From the NCBI GenBank assembly GCA_963700085.1, contig CAVOWI010000016.1, positions 310,001 to 374,000 of the forward strand: DNA of 64,000 nucleotides, given 5' to 3'. The notes under the pieces are model-generated. The model was not told the origin of the DNA. It saw nothing but the letters and a program-made list of their open reading frames with translations, and searched no databases. Shown piece by piece: positions 39,012 to 47,217 of the stretch. The stretch is from CAIOAK01 sp963700085 (lineage in GTDB: Bacteria > Myxococcota > Myxococcia > Myxococcales > Anaeromyxobacteraceae). Each line of letters opens with the position of its first letter. Positions within the stretch are counted from its first letter, which is position 1. The position numbers and the translations under genes are program-made.

Positions 39012-39084
39012 GTGCACCGGGGTGTCGCGCCCACCGCGAGCGTGGGAAGCGGGGTGTCCTTCGCCGGGCGCCCCGTTTCACTTT

Positions 39085-39113
39085 TTGACGGTGTACCGTC
39101 CTTCGACGACAAT
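39085..39113 (+). promoter_or_regulatory. Candidate sigma-70-like promoter before the PBP gene
   Basis: TTGACG (39085-39090) and GACAAT (39108-39113) are spaced by 17 bases in a less GC-rich patch just after ppdK. The predicted start (about 39120) lies close to the ATG at 39126. Consensus match only. Confidence 0.35.
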
Positions 39114-39125
39114 GAAGGCATCTCG

Positions 39126-40442
39126 ATGACACGACCCCGTCTCGCTCCGTGGCTACTGGCCGGCTTCGGAGCCCTCTTCGTCTTCCTGGCGCTTCCCTGG
39201 CCGCTCACCGCTTCGGGCATCGACGCCCCGGCGGGTGCGGTGGTTCTCGCCGGGCGTCACGAGCCGGAGCCCGCGCCCGTGCCCAATTCCCCGGCGAGGG
39301 TTGCCCCGGTGATGATGGCGGTCCCGCGCGCTGTCCCGCCTGCCGAGCTTCGCCTCGCGGAAGCGGTCCTCGACCGGGTCGCCGACCACTACGTCGCGCC
39401 GCTCGGCTCCGGGCGCGCCGTGCTCACCACCGTTCCGCGGCTCCAGGGGCGAATCGAGAAGCTTCTCGCCGACTATCGGGTCCCCTGGGCGGCCGCCGTC
39501 CTCCTCGATCCGGCCACCGGTCGGGTGCTCGCCATGGCCGAGCACTCGCAGCGCGAGCCGGGCAAGCGCGGCCTGTCCCTCGACGCCCGCGCCCCCGCCG
39601 CCAGCGTCTTCAAGATCGTCACCAGCGCGGCCCTGCTGCATCGCGGATTCGAGCCAGGCGCCGAGGTCTGCTACCACGGCGGCCAGCACCGGGTGATGCG
39701 GGCCAACCTGACCGACGACCCGCGCCGGGATCGCCGCTGCCTTTCGCTCTCGTCGGCGCTGGGCAAGAGCGCCAACGTGGTCTTCGCCAAGCTCGCCGAC
39801 AGGGGGCTCAACGCCGGCCTGCTGCGCGCCGAGGCCGACCGTTTTCTCTTCAACCAGACCATCCCCTTCGCCCAGCCGATCGAGACCTCGCGCGCCGACA
39901 TTCCGGAGGAGCCCTTCGCGCTCGCCACCACGGCCGCCGGCTTCGGCCTGGTGCGTCTCTCGCCGCTCCACGGAGCCCTGGTGGCCGCCATCATCGCCAA
40001 CGGCGGGGTCTTCGTCCCGCCCGACGTGGTGGCCTCGACGACCGGCGCGGTCATGCCGACCATGACCGGGCCTCGTCGCGTCCTCGACGAGCGGGTGGCC
40101 GCCGAGCTCGCCGCCATGATGCGGACGACCGTCACCGAGGGCACGGGGCGCCGGGCCTTCCGCGCGCCGCGTTCCCGGATGTCGTCGATGCAGGGGCTCA
40201 CCGTGGCGGGAAAGACCGGGTCGCTCTCCGAGGCTAATCCCTTCCGCGACTACTCGTGGTTCGTGGGGTTCGCCCCGGCCGAGAATCCGAAGATGGCCTT
40301 CGCCGTGGTCGTCGTGAACGATCGCAACTGGCGGGTGAAGGCGCCCTACGTGGCCCGCGCCGCCGTCGAGGCCTGGGCCGACTGGGAGAGCGGGAGGCCC
40401 GACGCTCCGGCAGCGCGCGTCAGGGCCCGCAAGACGCCGTAG
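39126..40442 (+). CDS. Penicillin-binding transpeptidase-domain protein
   Basis: A 438-residue membrane-anchored protein. An N-terminal membrane segment (about 9-28) is followed by a proline-rich linker and a transpeptidase domain with all three active-site motifs: SVFK at 160-163 (nucleophile Ser), SAN at 215-217 and KTG at 363-365. It lacks the usual PBP dimerisation domain, so it resembles short FtsI/PbpA-like or D,D-transpeptidase proteins more than a full class B PBP. It probably cross-links or edits periplasmic peptidoglycan. It has its own promoter candidate just downstream of ppdK. Confidence 0.85.
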   Translation: MTRPRLAPWLLAGFGALFVFLALPWPLTASGIDAPAGAVVLAGRHEPEPAPVPNSPARVAPVMMAVPRAVPPAELRLAEAVLDRVADHYVAPLGSGRAVLTTVPRLQGRIEKLLADYRVPWAAAVLLDPATGRVLAMAEHSQREPGKRGLSLDARAPAASVFKIVTSAALLHRGFEPGAEVCYHGGQHRVMRANLTDDPRRDRRCLSLSSALGKSANVVFAKLADRGLNAGLLRAEADRFLFNQTIPFAQPIETSRADIPEEPFALATTAAGFGLVRLSPLHGALVAAIIANGGVFVPPDVVASTTGAVMPTMTGPRRVLDERVAAELAAMMRTTVTEGTGRRAFRAPRSRMSSMQGLTVAGKTGSLSEANPFRDYSWFVGFAPAENPKMAFAVVVVNDRNWRVKAPYVARAAVEAWADWESGRPDAPAARVRARKTP

Positions 40443-40467
40443 ACCGCGCGCAGGGTCGGAGCGCCCG

Positions 40468-41592
40468 TCAGCCGGCGCGCAACTCGATCACGCCAGCGTC
40501 CACGAAGCCGCGGAAGGCCTTCAGCACCTCGAGCTCGTCGAGAGGCGCGACCTGCGCGATCTGGCCCAGCGCTCGCCGCCCGTCGCAGCGCGAGAGCAGG
40601 TACTTCCCGGACGCGTCGAGGCCGAGGGCCGCGATCTCCGCGGCCGAGAGTCGAGGCACCGGGATCGCGCGACGGTCGAGCGAGGCTCTCAGGGACGCGC
40701 CCAGCGCCTCTCTCGCCGATGCCAGTGCCTGCCGCGCGGCGTCCGAGCCCGGCGCGGCGGCGAGGGCCCGGACCGCAACCGCCTCGGCTTCGGCCGGCTT
40801 CCCGGCTGCGAGCAGGCGTCGCGACTCGTCGAGCATCGCGTTCACCTGCGACGCCTCGCCCGGAACGGGGCCGACAACTTCCTCGACCGGCACGGCGCGG
40901 AGCACGCCCTGCCTGGCCAGGGCGTAGAGCCGCTGGTAGAGGTGGAACTCGGTGGCGTGCAGGGCGAGTCCGATCTCGTCGATGGTCCGCCCGTGCAGGG
41001 CCAGCGCGATGAGCTTCCCGTCGATGGTGTCCTCGCTGGCCGAGGCCGGGACGCGGGCCTCGTCGATCTCGATGGTGGCGCCGCTGCTCGGGAACTGGGC
41101 CAGGAAGGCGTCCCAGGCCGTGGCGCGGAACTCGGCCTCCTTCAGGATGTCGGCGAGCGGTACCGACACGCCCAGGTCGTCGTCCGAGGGCGGCGGCGGC
41201 TCCTCGTCGACGCGGAACACGCCCGACTCCCACCGGAAGACGTCGAGGAGCGTCTCGCGGATCTTGATGGCCAGGACCTCGCGGATGGTGCGGGGCAGCA
41301 CCAGCCCGACCATGGCCAGCACCTTGCCCAGCCGGACCCTGGTCTCCTGCTGGGTGCGGAAGGCCTTCGAGAGCTGCTCCTCGTCGAGGTGGCCGAAGTT
41401 GATGAGCAGCTGCCCCAGGAACTCGCGCGGGTCGGTGGACGCCGCGCCCACCGCGCTCCCCTCGCGCAGGTAGACGGTCTTGCGAACCGCGCCACGCTCG
41501 CAGGTGAGGGAGCCCGTGATCGCCCGGCGCGAGAGAAACTCCACCAGCTCCGAGAGCGGCATGAGGGAGAAGCTTCCGGCGAGGCCGCGCAC
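40468..41592 (-). CDS. DUF4388 (PATAN-like) domain protein
   Basis: A protein of about 374 residues. The N-terminal DUF4388 region has GSFSLMPLSELVEFLSRRAITGSLTC, then RKTVYLREGSAVGAASTDPREFLGQLLINFGHLDEEQL. This domain is common in myxobacterial and cyanobacterial signalling proteins and often sits with response regulators or motility GTPases. The C-terminal part is helical and unassigned. I chose GTG 41592, with GGAG upstream, over a TTG at 41628. It diverges from the TlpA-like gene, with 65 bases between starts. The molecular role is unknown. Confidence 0.65.
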   Translation of the reverse strand: MRGLAGSFSLMPLSELVEFLSRRAITGSLTCERGAVRKTVYLREGSAVGAASTDPREFLGQLLINFGHLDEEQLSKAFRTQQETRVRLGKVLAMVGLVLPRTIREVLAIKIRETLLDVFRWESGVFRVDEEPPPPSDDDLGVSVPLADILKEAEFRATAWDAFLAQFPSSGATIEIDEARVPASASEDTIDGKLIALALHGRTIDEIGLALHATEFHLYQRLYALARQGVLRAVPVEEVVGPVPGEASQVNAMLDESRRLLAAGKPAEAEAVAVRALAAAPGSDAARQALASAREALGASLRASLDRRAIPVPRLSAAEIAALGLDASGKYLLSRCDGRRALGQIAQVAPLDELEVLKAFRGFVDAGVIELRAG

Positions 41593-41657
41593 GGCTCCGA
41601 GTCTCCCCGGAAAGACCCGTGGCGGCAAGGATGCGACCGGTGTATGACCGCCGGCGC

Positions 41658-42296
41658 ATGGACGCTCCGGAGACGAAGGCCCCGAGTCCGCAGGGGAAGG
41701 CCAGGCTGGTGGTCGTCGCGGGCGTGATCGCGCTGGTGGTCGCCGGGGCCGCGGGATGGAAGGGCTGGCAGCTGTTCGTCGAGGAGCCGCGGCGCGCCGA
41801 GATGGCGCTCCAGGCGTTCGACTTCACGCCGGCTGCCAAGGTGGTGCCCGCGCCGCCCATTCTCGGGTACACGCCCGAAGGGAAGCCCTTCACGCTCGCC
41901 GACGCGAGGGGGCAGGTGGTCTTCGTGAACTTCTGGGCGACGTGGTGTCCGCCCTGTCGCGAGGAGATGCCCTCCATGCTCCAGCTCGGGCGCGAGCTGG
42001 CGTCGCGCCACCCCGGCAAGTTCCGGATGGTGGCGGTGTCGGTGGACGACGGATGGCCCGAGGTGCGCCAGTTCTTCGCCGGCCGGTTGCCCCCGGGCAT
42101 CGACGTGCTTCTCGACCCGGAGCAGGTGGTGACGAAGGAGTACTACTGCCTCGCCCGAGGCGGATGCCCGGATTCCTTCAAGTTCCCGGAGACCTACGTC
42201 GTCGACCCATCCGGAAAGCTCGTCTCGTACGTGGTCGGGCCCCGCGACTGGTCCGACCCCGCCGCACTGCGGTACATCGAGCGCCTGTTTCGGTAG
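41658..42296 (+). CDS. TlpA/ResA-like membrane-anchored thiol-disulfide reductase
   Basis: A 212-residue protein with an N-terminal signal anchor (LVVVAGVIALVVAGAAGW) and a periplasmic thioredoxin fold. The active site is NFWATWCPPCREEMPSM (WCPPC), with the cis-Pro region FPETYVVDPSG. An additional Cys pair, YCLARGGCPDS, lies in the variable insertion before cis-Pro. Such proteins reduce disulfides for cytochrome c maturation or copper delivery. No cytochrome c genes are adjacent, so the client is unknown. Confidence 0.85.
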   Translation: MDAPETKAPSPQGKARLVVVAGVIALVVAGAAGWKGWQLFVEEPRRAEMALQAFDFTPAAKVVPAPPILGYTPEGKPFTLADARGQVVFVNFWATWCPPCREEMPSMLQLGRELASRHPGKFRMVAVSVDDGWPEVRQFFAGRLPPGIDVLLDPEQVVTKEYYCLARGGCPDSFKFPETYVVDPSGKLVSYVVGPRDWSDPAALRYIERLFR

Positions 42297-42463
42297 GCGC
42301 CTCGCGACGGGAGCGCCGCTTCGCGACACCCCACAAGGGGCGTGCGGTGGCGGCTCGAAATTTCATTCTTGCAACATCCTGATATTGCTAAATAATATCG
42401 ACAACGAGCCTCGCCCTTGGCGAAAGGGGTTCGTCCTTCACTTGTTCGTCCAAGGGGTTCCTG

Positions 42464-42493
42464 TTGAAGGTTTTTGGACGCATGCCATATAAC
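42464..42493 (+). promoter_or_regulatory. Candidate promoter in AT-rich spacer before the dehydrogenase gene
   Basis: TTGAAG (42464-42469) and TATAAC (42488-42493) are separated by 18 bases, inside a 253-base intergenic stretch (42297-42549) that is clearly AT-richer than its surroundings. The predicted mRNA would have a leader of about 50 bases. I see no clear terminator or riboswitch in the stretch. Confidence 0.45.
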
Positions 42494-42549
42494 TATCGAG
42501 ATTTCCGTGAAATATCGGCTCTCCGCCCGGGGCGGAGCGCGGAGGATAC

Positions 42550-43536
42550 GTGTCGGAGAAAGCGACGGGCATCCCGGTCGTGATCGCAGGTCTCGGCGAC
42601 GTCGGACGCGCGATCGCGCGAGCCGCCCTCGCATCGGCCGACCTTCGCATCGTGGCAGCCATCGACCCGGCCTTCGCGGGACGCAAGCTCGACGAGTTCG
42701 TCGGGACTCCGACCGGGCTCACCGTGGAGATGGACGGTGCTCGCGCCTTCCGCGCCGCGCGCGGCGGCGTGCTCCTCCAGGCAACCTCGTCTCGATTCGC
42801 CGAGGTTCTTCCCCAGATCGAGCAGGCGGTGAAGGGCGGCCTCAGCGTGGTCTCGACCTGCGAGGAGCTCTCCTACCCGTGGCTATCGCACGAGGAGGAG
42901 GCCGACTCGCTCGACGCACTCTGCGAGAAGAACGACGTCGCGGTCGTCGGGGCCGGGGTGAATCCCGGTCTCGCCCTCGACCGGCTCCCGGCGCTCCTCT
43001 CGCAGGGCACGGGGCAGGTGCGGCGTCTGGAGGTTCGACGGGTGGTCGATCTTTCCTCCGGTCGCCCCTCGATTCTCCGCAAGGCCGGTGTCGGCCTCAC
43101 CGAGTCCCAGTTCCAGCGAGCCGTCGAGGCCGACGAGATCGGCCACGTCGGACTGGTTCAGTCGGCCACGCTGGCTGCGCTCGGAAGCGGCCTCGACGTG
43201 GACGAGCTGGAGGAGGACGTCGAGCCCATCCTGGCGACGCGCGACGTCGCAGGGCCCGTGCCGGTCGCGAAGGGATGCGCGCTGGGCATCCGGCACGTCG
43301 CCCGCGGCTGGCAGGACGGTCGAGAGGTGATCCGGGTCGAGTTGCTGCTGGCGGTGGGCGCCGAGGACCCGCGCGACGAGGTGATCATCGACGCCGACCC
43401 GCCGCTTCGCCTGATCGTTCCCGGCGGCTTTCCGGGAGAGACCTCCACGGCCTGGTCCGTGGTCCACGCCGCGGCGGCCGTGCCCATGCTCCAGGGGCTC
43501 GTCACCGTCCTCGACCTTCCTCCCGGGCGTTCCTGA
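42550..43536 (+). CDS. 2,4-diaminopentanoate dehydrogenase/dihydrodipicolinate reductase-like oxidoreductase
   Basis: A 328-residue NAD(P)-binding protein. The Rossmann motif VVIAGLGDVGRAIARAAL lies at residues 10-27, followed by IVAAIDPAFAGRKLDEF. VVGAGVNPGLALDRLPALL is typical of the diaminopentanoate dehydrogenase (Ord) group. The Ord enzyme acts in ornithine/lysine fermentation, but many homologues of unknown substrate occur with dehydratases. Here the next two genes are MaoC-type hot-dog proteins, which hints at an acyl-CoA-linked pathway. It starts at GTG 42550 with GGAGGA upstream. Confidence 0.7.
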   Translation: MSEKATGIPVVIAGLGDVGRAIARAALASADLRIVAAIDPAFAGRKLDEFVGTPTGLTVEMDGARAFRAARGGVLLQATSSRFAEVLPQIEQAVKGGLSVVSTCEELSYPWLSHEEEADSLDALCEKNDVAVVGAGVNPGLALDRLPALLSQGTGQVRRLEVRRVVDLSSGRPSILRKAGVGLTESQFQRAVEADEIGHVGLVQSATLAALGSGLDVDELEEDVEPILATRDVAGPVPVAKGCALGIRHVARGWQDGREVIRVELLLAVGAEDPRDEVIIDADPPLRLIVPGGFPGETSTAWSVVHAAAAVPMLQGLVTVLDLPPGRS

Positions 43537-43547
43537 GCGAGGCGCGC

Positions 43548-43985
43548 ATGCTCGACAAGACCCTCATCGGCCGCGAGAGCGAACCCACCGTGGTCGAGGT
43601 GGAGAAGGGCGCCATCCGGCGTCTGGCCGAGGCTGTTGGCGACGCAAACCCCCTCCACGCCGACGAGGCCGCGGCCCGCGCGGCCGGCTTCGCCTCCCTG
43701 GTGGCCCCCCTGACGTTCCCGGCGGTGCTGTCCCTGAACGAACGGTTTCGTCACTCGCTCGACCTGGGCACGCGCTCGCTCCTCCTCGGGGAGGAGTCGA
43801 TCGAGTACGGGCGCCCCATCGTGGCCGGCGATCGCCTCACGGTGAAGAGCCGGGTGGCCGACGTGCAGGAGCGCGCCGGGACCAGCGGGGCGAGCGACGT
43901 CCTCGTCCTCGAGACCGAGGGGCGAGGCGCCGACGGGGAGTTCGTCTTCCGGACGCGTGAGTCCTTCATCCTCCGGCGCGGCTAG
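43548..43985 (+). CDS. MaoC N-terminal-type dehydratase subunit (HadA/HadC-like)
   Basis: A 145-residue hot-dog protein beginning LDKTLIGRESEPTVVEVEKGAIRRLAEAVGDANPLHAD, the FAS1-type dehydratase N-terminal domain. SIEYGRPIVAGDRLTVKSRV is the usual second part of the fold. Such halves pair with a second hot-dog protein that carries the catalytic Asp-His, here the next gene. The heterodimer probably hydrates or dehydrates enoyl-CoA/ACP, as mycobacterial HadAB/HadBC does. Confidence 0.8.
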   Translation: MLDKTLIGRESEPTVVEVEKGAIRRLAEAVGDANPLHADEAAARAAGFASLVAPLTFPAVLSLNERFRHSLDLGTRSLLLGEESIEYGRPIVAGDRLTVKSRVADVQERAGTSGASDVLVLETEGRGADGEFVFRTRESFILRRG

Positions 43986-43998
43986 GGAGGGAGGCACG

Positions 43999-44823
43999 GT
44001 GCTCTTGGCACGTCAGCTCTACTTCGAGGCGGTGAAGGTCGGCGACGAGCTCCCGCCGCTCGTGAAGCCGCCGGTGGATCGCTCGCAGATCGCCCGGTTC
44101 GCCGGGGCGACCGGGGACTACGGCCCGCTCCACGTCGACGAGCCCTTCGCCCGGAACGCCGGCTTTCCCAGCGTGCTCGTGCCCGGGATGCTCACCACGG
44201 GATTCCTGGCCGAGCTCGCGTCAGACTGGCTGCGCGGGGCGCGCATCCGGCGCTTCAGCGTACGATTCGTGAAGATCGTCTGGCCAGGTGACGTGGTCAC
44301 GGTTCGCGGCCGGGTGGTCGACCGGCGCTTCGAGCCGGGCGGGAAGTACGCTGCGGACATCGAGGTCTGGGGAGAGAACCAGCGAGGCGAGCTGGTGGTC
44401 CGTGGCGCGGTGACCGCGCAGCTCTTCTACAGCGCCGAGGACGAGACCCGGCAGCGGAACGGGCAGCCCCCCCTTCACGTGACCCAGGCCGAGGAGGAGG
44501 AGCGGCGCGCCAAGCTGTCGAGGAGCACGGCACCGGCCCGTCCGGCCGTGGGGACGGCCCGTCCGGCCGCTCCGAAGGCGGCCCCGGTCCCCGCGCCGAA
44601 GGCAGTTCCCAAGGTCGTCGCGAAGGGCGCGCCGGCGAAGAAGCCCGCGCCGGCGAAGAAAGCTGCGCCGGCGAAGAAGGCTGCACCGGCGAAGAAGGCT
44701 GCACCGACGAAGAAGAGCCCGCACCGAAGAAGGCCTGCACCGAAGAAGGCTGCACCGAAGAAGGCTGCACCGAAGAAGCCCGCAGCGCGTCCAGCCAGGA
44801 AGCAGGCCGGCAAGCGGCGCTGA
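43999..44823 (+). CDS. MaoC-like (R)-specific hydratase subunit with histone H1-like Lys/Ala/Pro tail
   Basis: A 274-residue protein from GTG 43999 behind GGGAGGGAGG. Residues 1-150 form a MaoC hot-dog domain with the catalytic segment FAGATGDYGPLHVDEPFARNAGF (Asp and His of the hydratase motif). Residues from about 185 are a highly basic low-complexity tail built of AAPAKK-type repeats, as in histone H1-like proteins. Within the tail a short stretch (SPHRRRP) is a shifted-frame copy of the repeat, caused by two compensating indels near 44715 and 44736. The N-half partner is the gene before it. The tail might bind nucleic acid or polyphosphate; that is speculation. Confidence 0.8.
   Translation: MLLARQLYFEAVKVGDELPPLVKPPVDRSQIARFAGATGDYGPLHVDEPFARNAGFPSVLVPGMLTTGFLAELASDWLRGARIRRFSVRFVKIVWPGDVVTVRGRVVDRRFEPGGKYAADIEVWGENQRGELVVRGAVTAQLFYSAEDETRQRNGQPPLHVTQAEEEERRAKLSRSTAPARPAVGTARPAAPKAAPVPAPKAVPKVVAKGAPAKKPAPAKKAAPAKKAAPAKKAAPTKKSPHRRRPAPKKAAPKKAAPKKPAARPARKQAGKRR
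44633..44790 (+). repeat. 15-bp tandem repeats encoding AAPAKK units
   Basis: About ten imperfect copies of GCACCGGCGAAGAAG lie inside the MaoC-like gene tail. Copies before 44710 have CCGGCGAAGAAG and later ones CCGAAGAAG. A local shifted segment at about 44713-44738 interrupts the pattern and then returns to frame. Repeats like this expand and contract easily. Confidence 0.85.
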
Positions 44824-45638
44824 TGCTGCTCCTCGCCCTGGGACTCCTGGCCGCCGCCGCTCCGCCGCCGGCGACCCCGCATCCGGCGGCCGTTCAGGCC
44901 GCGCTCGTTGCACGTGGCGACGAGGCCTTCGCCTCCCGCGGCGACCCGGCCCGGCTTGCCGAGGCCATCGATTCCTACGGTCGCGCGGCCGCTCTTCATC
45001 CGGGCGACGCCGGGACAGAGATCCGGCTGGCCCGCGCCCAGGCCTTTCGAGCACTCGCCGAGCCGGACGTCGCTCGCGAGGCCTGGGTCGCGTCGTCGCG
45101 CGCCGCCGAGCGAGCGCTTCGCAAGCTCTCTCCAGGCTGGGCCGCCGCCATCGACGCCGGCGACCTTGCCGGCGCCCCCGCTCGGGTCGGACCGGAGGGC
45201 GCCGTGGCGCTCTACTGGCTCGCGCTCGCCACCTGGTCGTCGGCCCAGTCGAAGGGGCTCGCTGCCCTTCTCGCGGTGAAGGACCCGGCGCTCGCCGCCA
45301 TGGAGCGGGCAGCGGCACTCGACGGCGCTGCCGACTGTGCCGGGCCGCACCGGGCGCTCGGGGCCTGGACGGCCGCGCTGCCGGCTGCCGTGGGCGGAGG
45401 GGTGGCCCGCTCGCGCCGCCATTTCGAGGAGGCGCACCTGCGCGGGGCGGGCTGTCTCCTCAACCGGGTGCGAGAGGCCGAGACGCTCATCGTCCTGCTT
45501 CAAGACCGGGCGGCCTTCGAGAAGGCCCTGGCGGAAGTCGAGGCCGCGGCCGATACCGACCCGCTCTGGGCGCCGGAGAACCAGGTGGCCCGACGCCTCG
45601 CCAGGGACCTGCGTGGGCGCGCGGCGCGGTTATTCTGA
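44823..45638 (+). CDS. TatT-like TPR-type exported protein
   Basis: A 271-residue Ala-rich protein with an N-terminal signal peptide (LLLALGLLAAAAPPP). The helical repeat-like body (ARGDEAFASRGDPARLAEAIDSYGRAAALHPGD, with TPR character) and the later YWLALATW, VREAETLIVLLQDRAAFEKAL and NQVARRLARDL segments are typical of the TRAP-transporter-associated TatT family. No TRAP transporter genes are in the window, so it may work elsewhere. The ATG at 44823 overlaps the stop of the MaoC-like gene (TGATG). Confidence 0.65.
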   Translation: MLLLALGLLAAAAPPPATPHPAAVQAALVARGDEAFASRGDPARLAEAIDSYGRAAALHPGDAGTEIRLARAQAFRALAEPDVAREAWVASSRAAERALRKLSPGWAAAIDAGDLAGAPARVGPEGAVALYWLALATWSSAQSKGLAALLAVKDPALAAMERAAALDGAADCAGPHRALGAWTAALPAAVGGGVARSRRHFEEAHLRGAGCLLNRVREAETLIVLLQDRAAFEKALAEVEAAADTDPLWAPENQVARRLARDLRGRAARLF

Positions 45639-45655
45639 AGGAGAGGGGAGGTCGC

Positions 45656-46024
45656 ATGGAGAAAGAGACCCGAGGGGAAGTGGGAAAGGCGGGCGCGCCG
45701 GGCGCGTCGCCTGCACGGAAGGGCAGCCTGGGGAGCGCGATGGTGTGGATGTTCGTGCTCTCCCTCCTGCTCTTCTGGCTGCCATTGCTCGGCATGTTCA
45801 TCGCCGGACTGGTGGGCGGACGGAAGGCCGGGAGCGTGGGCACCGCGCTCCTCGCTGTGTTCCTGCCCGGACTCGTGGTCGCAAGCCTCATGTTCCTGCT
45901 CGCCACCGCGCTCACGGGAATGCCGCTCCTCGGGGCCATCGCAGGATTCGGCACCGGCGTGCTGATCGTCGCGAACGTGGTGCCGCTGCTGGCCGGGGCG
46001 GTGGTGGGCGGCCTCCTGGCCTGA
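45656..46024 (+). CDS. Small multi-pass membrane protein, function unknown
   Basis: A 122-residue protein with a charged N-terminus of about 25 residues and then three or four transmembrane segments (AMVWMFVLSLLLFWLPLLGMFIA, VGTALLAVFLPGLVVASLMFLL, MPLLGAIAGFGTGVLIVANVVPLLAGAVVGGLLA). The ATG at 45656 is preceded by GGAGAGGGGAGG. It is similar in style to small DUF5518-like membrane proteins. No function can be assigned. Confidence 0.65.
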   Translation: MEKETRGEVGKAGAPGASPARKGSLGSAMVWMFVLSLLLFWLPLLGMFIAGLVGGRKAGSVGTALLAVFLPGLVVASLMFLLATALTGMPLLGAIAGFGTGVLIVANVVPLLAGAVVGGLLA

Positions 46025-46041
46025 TGGCGTAGACTGCGGCG

Positions 46042-47217
46042 ATGGACGACCCGAAGCTGGGAACACTCGCAGTGCATGCCGGGGAGGGCGAGACCCTGGC
46101 GGTCGCCTCGACCACCACGCCGGTCTACCTCGCCACCACCTACCGGTTCTCCAGCGCCGCAGAGGCCGCCGCCTATCTCGAGGCTCCGGAGGGTCGCTGG
46201 CTCTACGCCCGCCTGGAGAACCCAACCGTGGTGGCCGCCGAGCGGAAGATCGCAGCGCTCGAGGGCGCCGAGGCCGCGGCCTGCTTCGGGAGCGGGATGG
46301 CGGCCATGACGGCGGCGCTGCTGGCCTCGCTCCGGTCCGGGGATGCGTTGCTCCTCTGCGACACCGTCTACGGGCAGACCACGCGCCTGGCCCGGGACGT
46401 GCTCGAGCGCTTCGGTGTCGAGATCCGCACCGTGCCTCTCGACGGCCTCGCCGCAGCGGTCGAGTCGGCCCCGGCCAACGCCCGGGCACTCGTCTTCGAA
46501 AGTCCCACCAACCCCACCCTGCGCGTGGTGGACGTGCCGGCGGTGGCGGCGGCCTGTCGGCGGCGCGCCATCCGCTCGGTGTTCGACGCCACCTTCGCCT
46601 CGCCGGTGAACCTCCGGGCGCTGCGGCTCGGCGTGGACCTGGTGGTGCACAGCGCGACCAAGTACCTGAACGGCCACTCCGACCACCTGGGCGGGGCGGT
46701 GGCCGGCTCGCGGGCGCTCCTCGACGGCGTGTTCGCCATGCGACGTTCCACCGGCGGCAACCTCGACGCCGGCGCGGCCTACGACCTCATCCGCGGGATG
46801 AAGACGCTCGAGGTCCGCGTGCTGCGCCAGAACGACACGGCGCTTCACGTGGCCCGCGCGCTGGAGGGTCACCCGAAGGTCGAGCGGGTGATGTACCCGT
46901 TCCTCCCGAGCCACCCGGATCACTCGTTGGCGCGGAAGCTCCTCCGCGGCGGCGGCGGCGTGCTCTCCTTCACCGTACGTGGAGGCTACCCGGCGGTGGC
47001 CCGGGTCCACGACGCGCTGCGGCTGGTGGCGAGGGCCAGCTCGCTGGGCGGCGTCGAGAGCCTGGCCTCCATTCCGGTGATCTCGTCCCACCGCCACGCC
47101 ACCGATGCCGAGCTCGTCGCCCAGGGCATCGGCCGGGGAACGCTCCGCGTCTCGGTGGGGCTCGAGGATCCCGCCGACGTCGCGGCCGACCTTCTCCAGG
47201 CCCTGGAGCATGCGTGA
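46042..47217 (+). CDS. Cys/Met metabolism PLP enzyme (cystathionine gamma-synthase/lyase family)
   Basis: A 391-residue fold-type I PLP enzyme. It shows TTPVYLATTYRF, the residue-binding LYARLENPTVVAAERKIAALEGAE (Tyr/Arg from the neighbouring subunit) and CFGSGMAAMTAALLA (phosphate site). The PLP Lys is in SATKYLNGHSDHLGG (about 205). The usual DNTF motif before the lysine reads FDATFASP, so the conserved Asn is Ala. The enzyme could be a cystathionine gamma-synthase, gamma-lyase or methionine gamma-lyase; sequence alone does not decide. Its end overlaps the next start (GTGA). Confidence 0.85.
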   Translation: MDDPKLGTLAVHAGEGETLAVASTTTPVYLATTYRFSSAAEAAAYLEAPEGRWLYARLENPTVVAAERKIAALEGAEAAACFGSGMAAMTAALLASLRSGDALLLCDTVYGQTTRLARDVLERFGVEIRTVPLDGLAAAVESAPANARALVFESPTNPTLRVVDVPAVAAACRRRAIRSVFDATFASPVNLRALRLGVDLVVHSATKYLNGHSDHLGGAVAGSRALLDGVFAMRRSTGGNLDAGAAYDLIRGMKTLEVRVLRQNDTALHVARALEGHPKVERVMYPFLPSHPDHSLARKLLRGGGGVLSFTVRGGYPAVARVHDALRLVARASSLGGVESLASIPVISSHRHATDAELVAQGIGRGTLRVSVGLEDPADVAADLLQALEHA

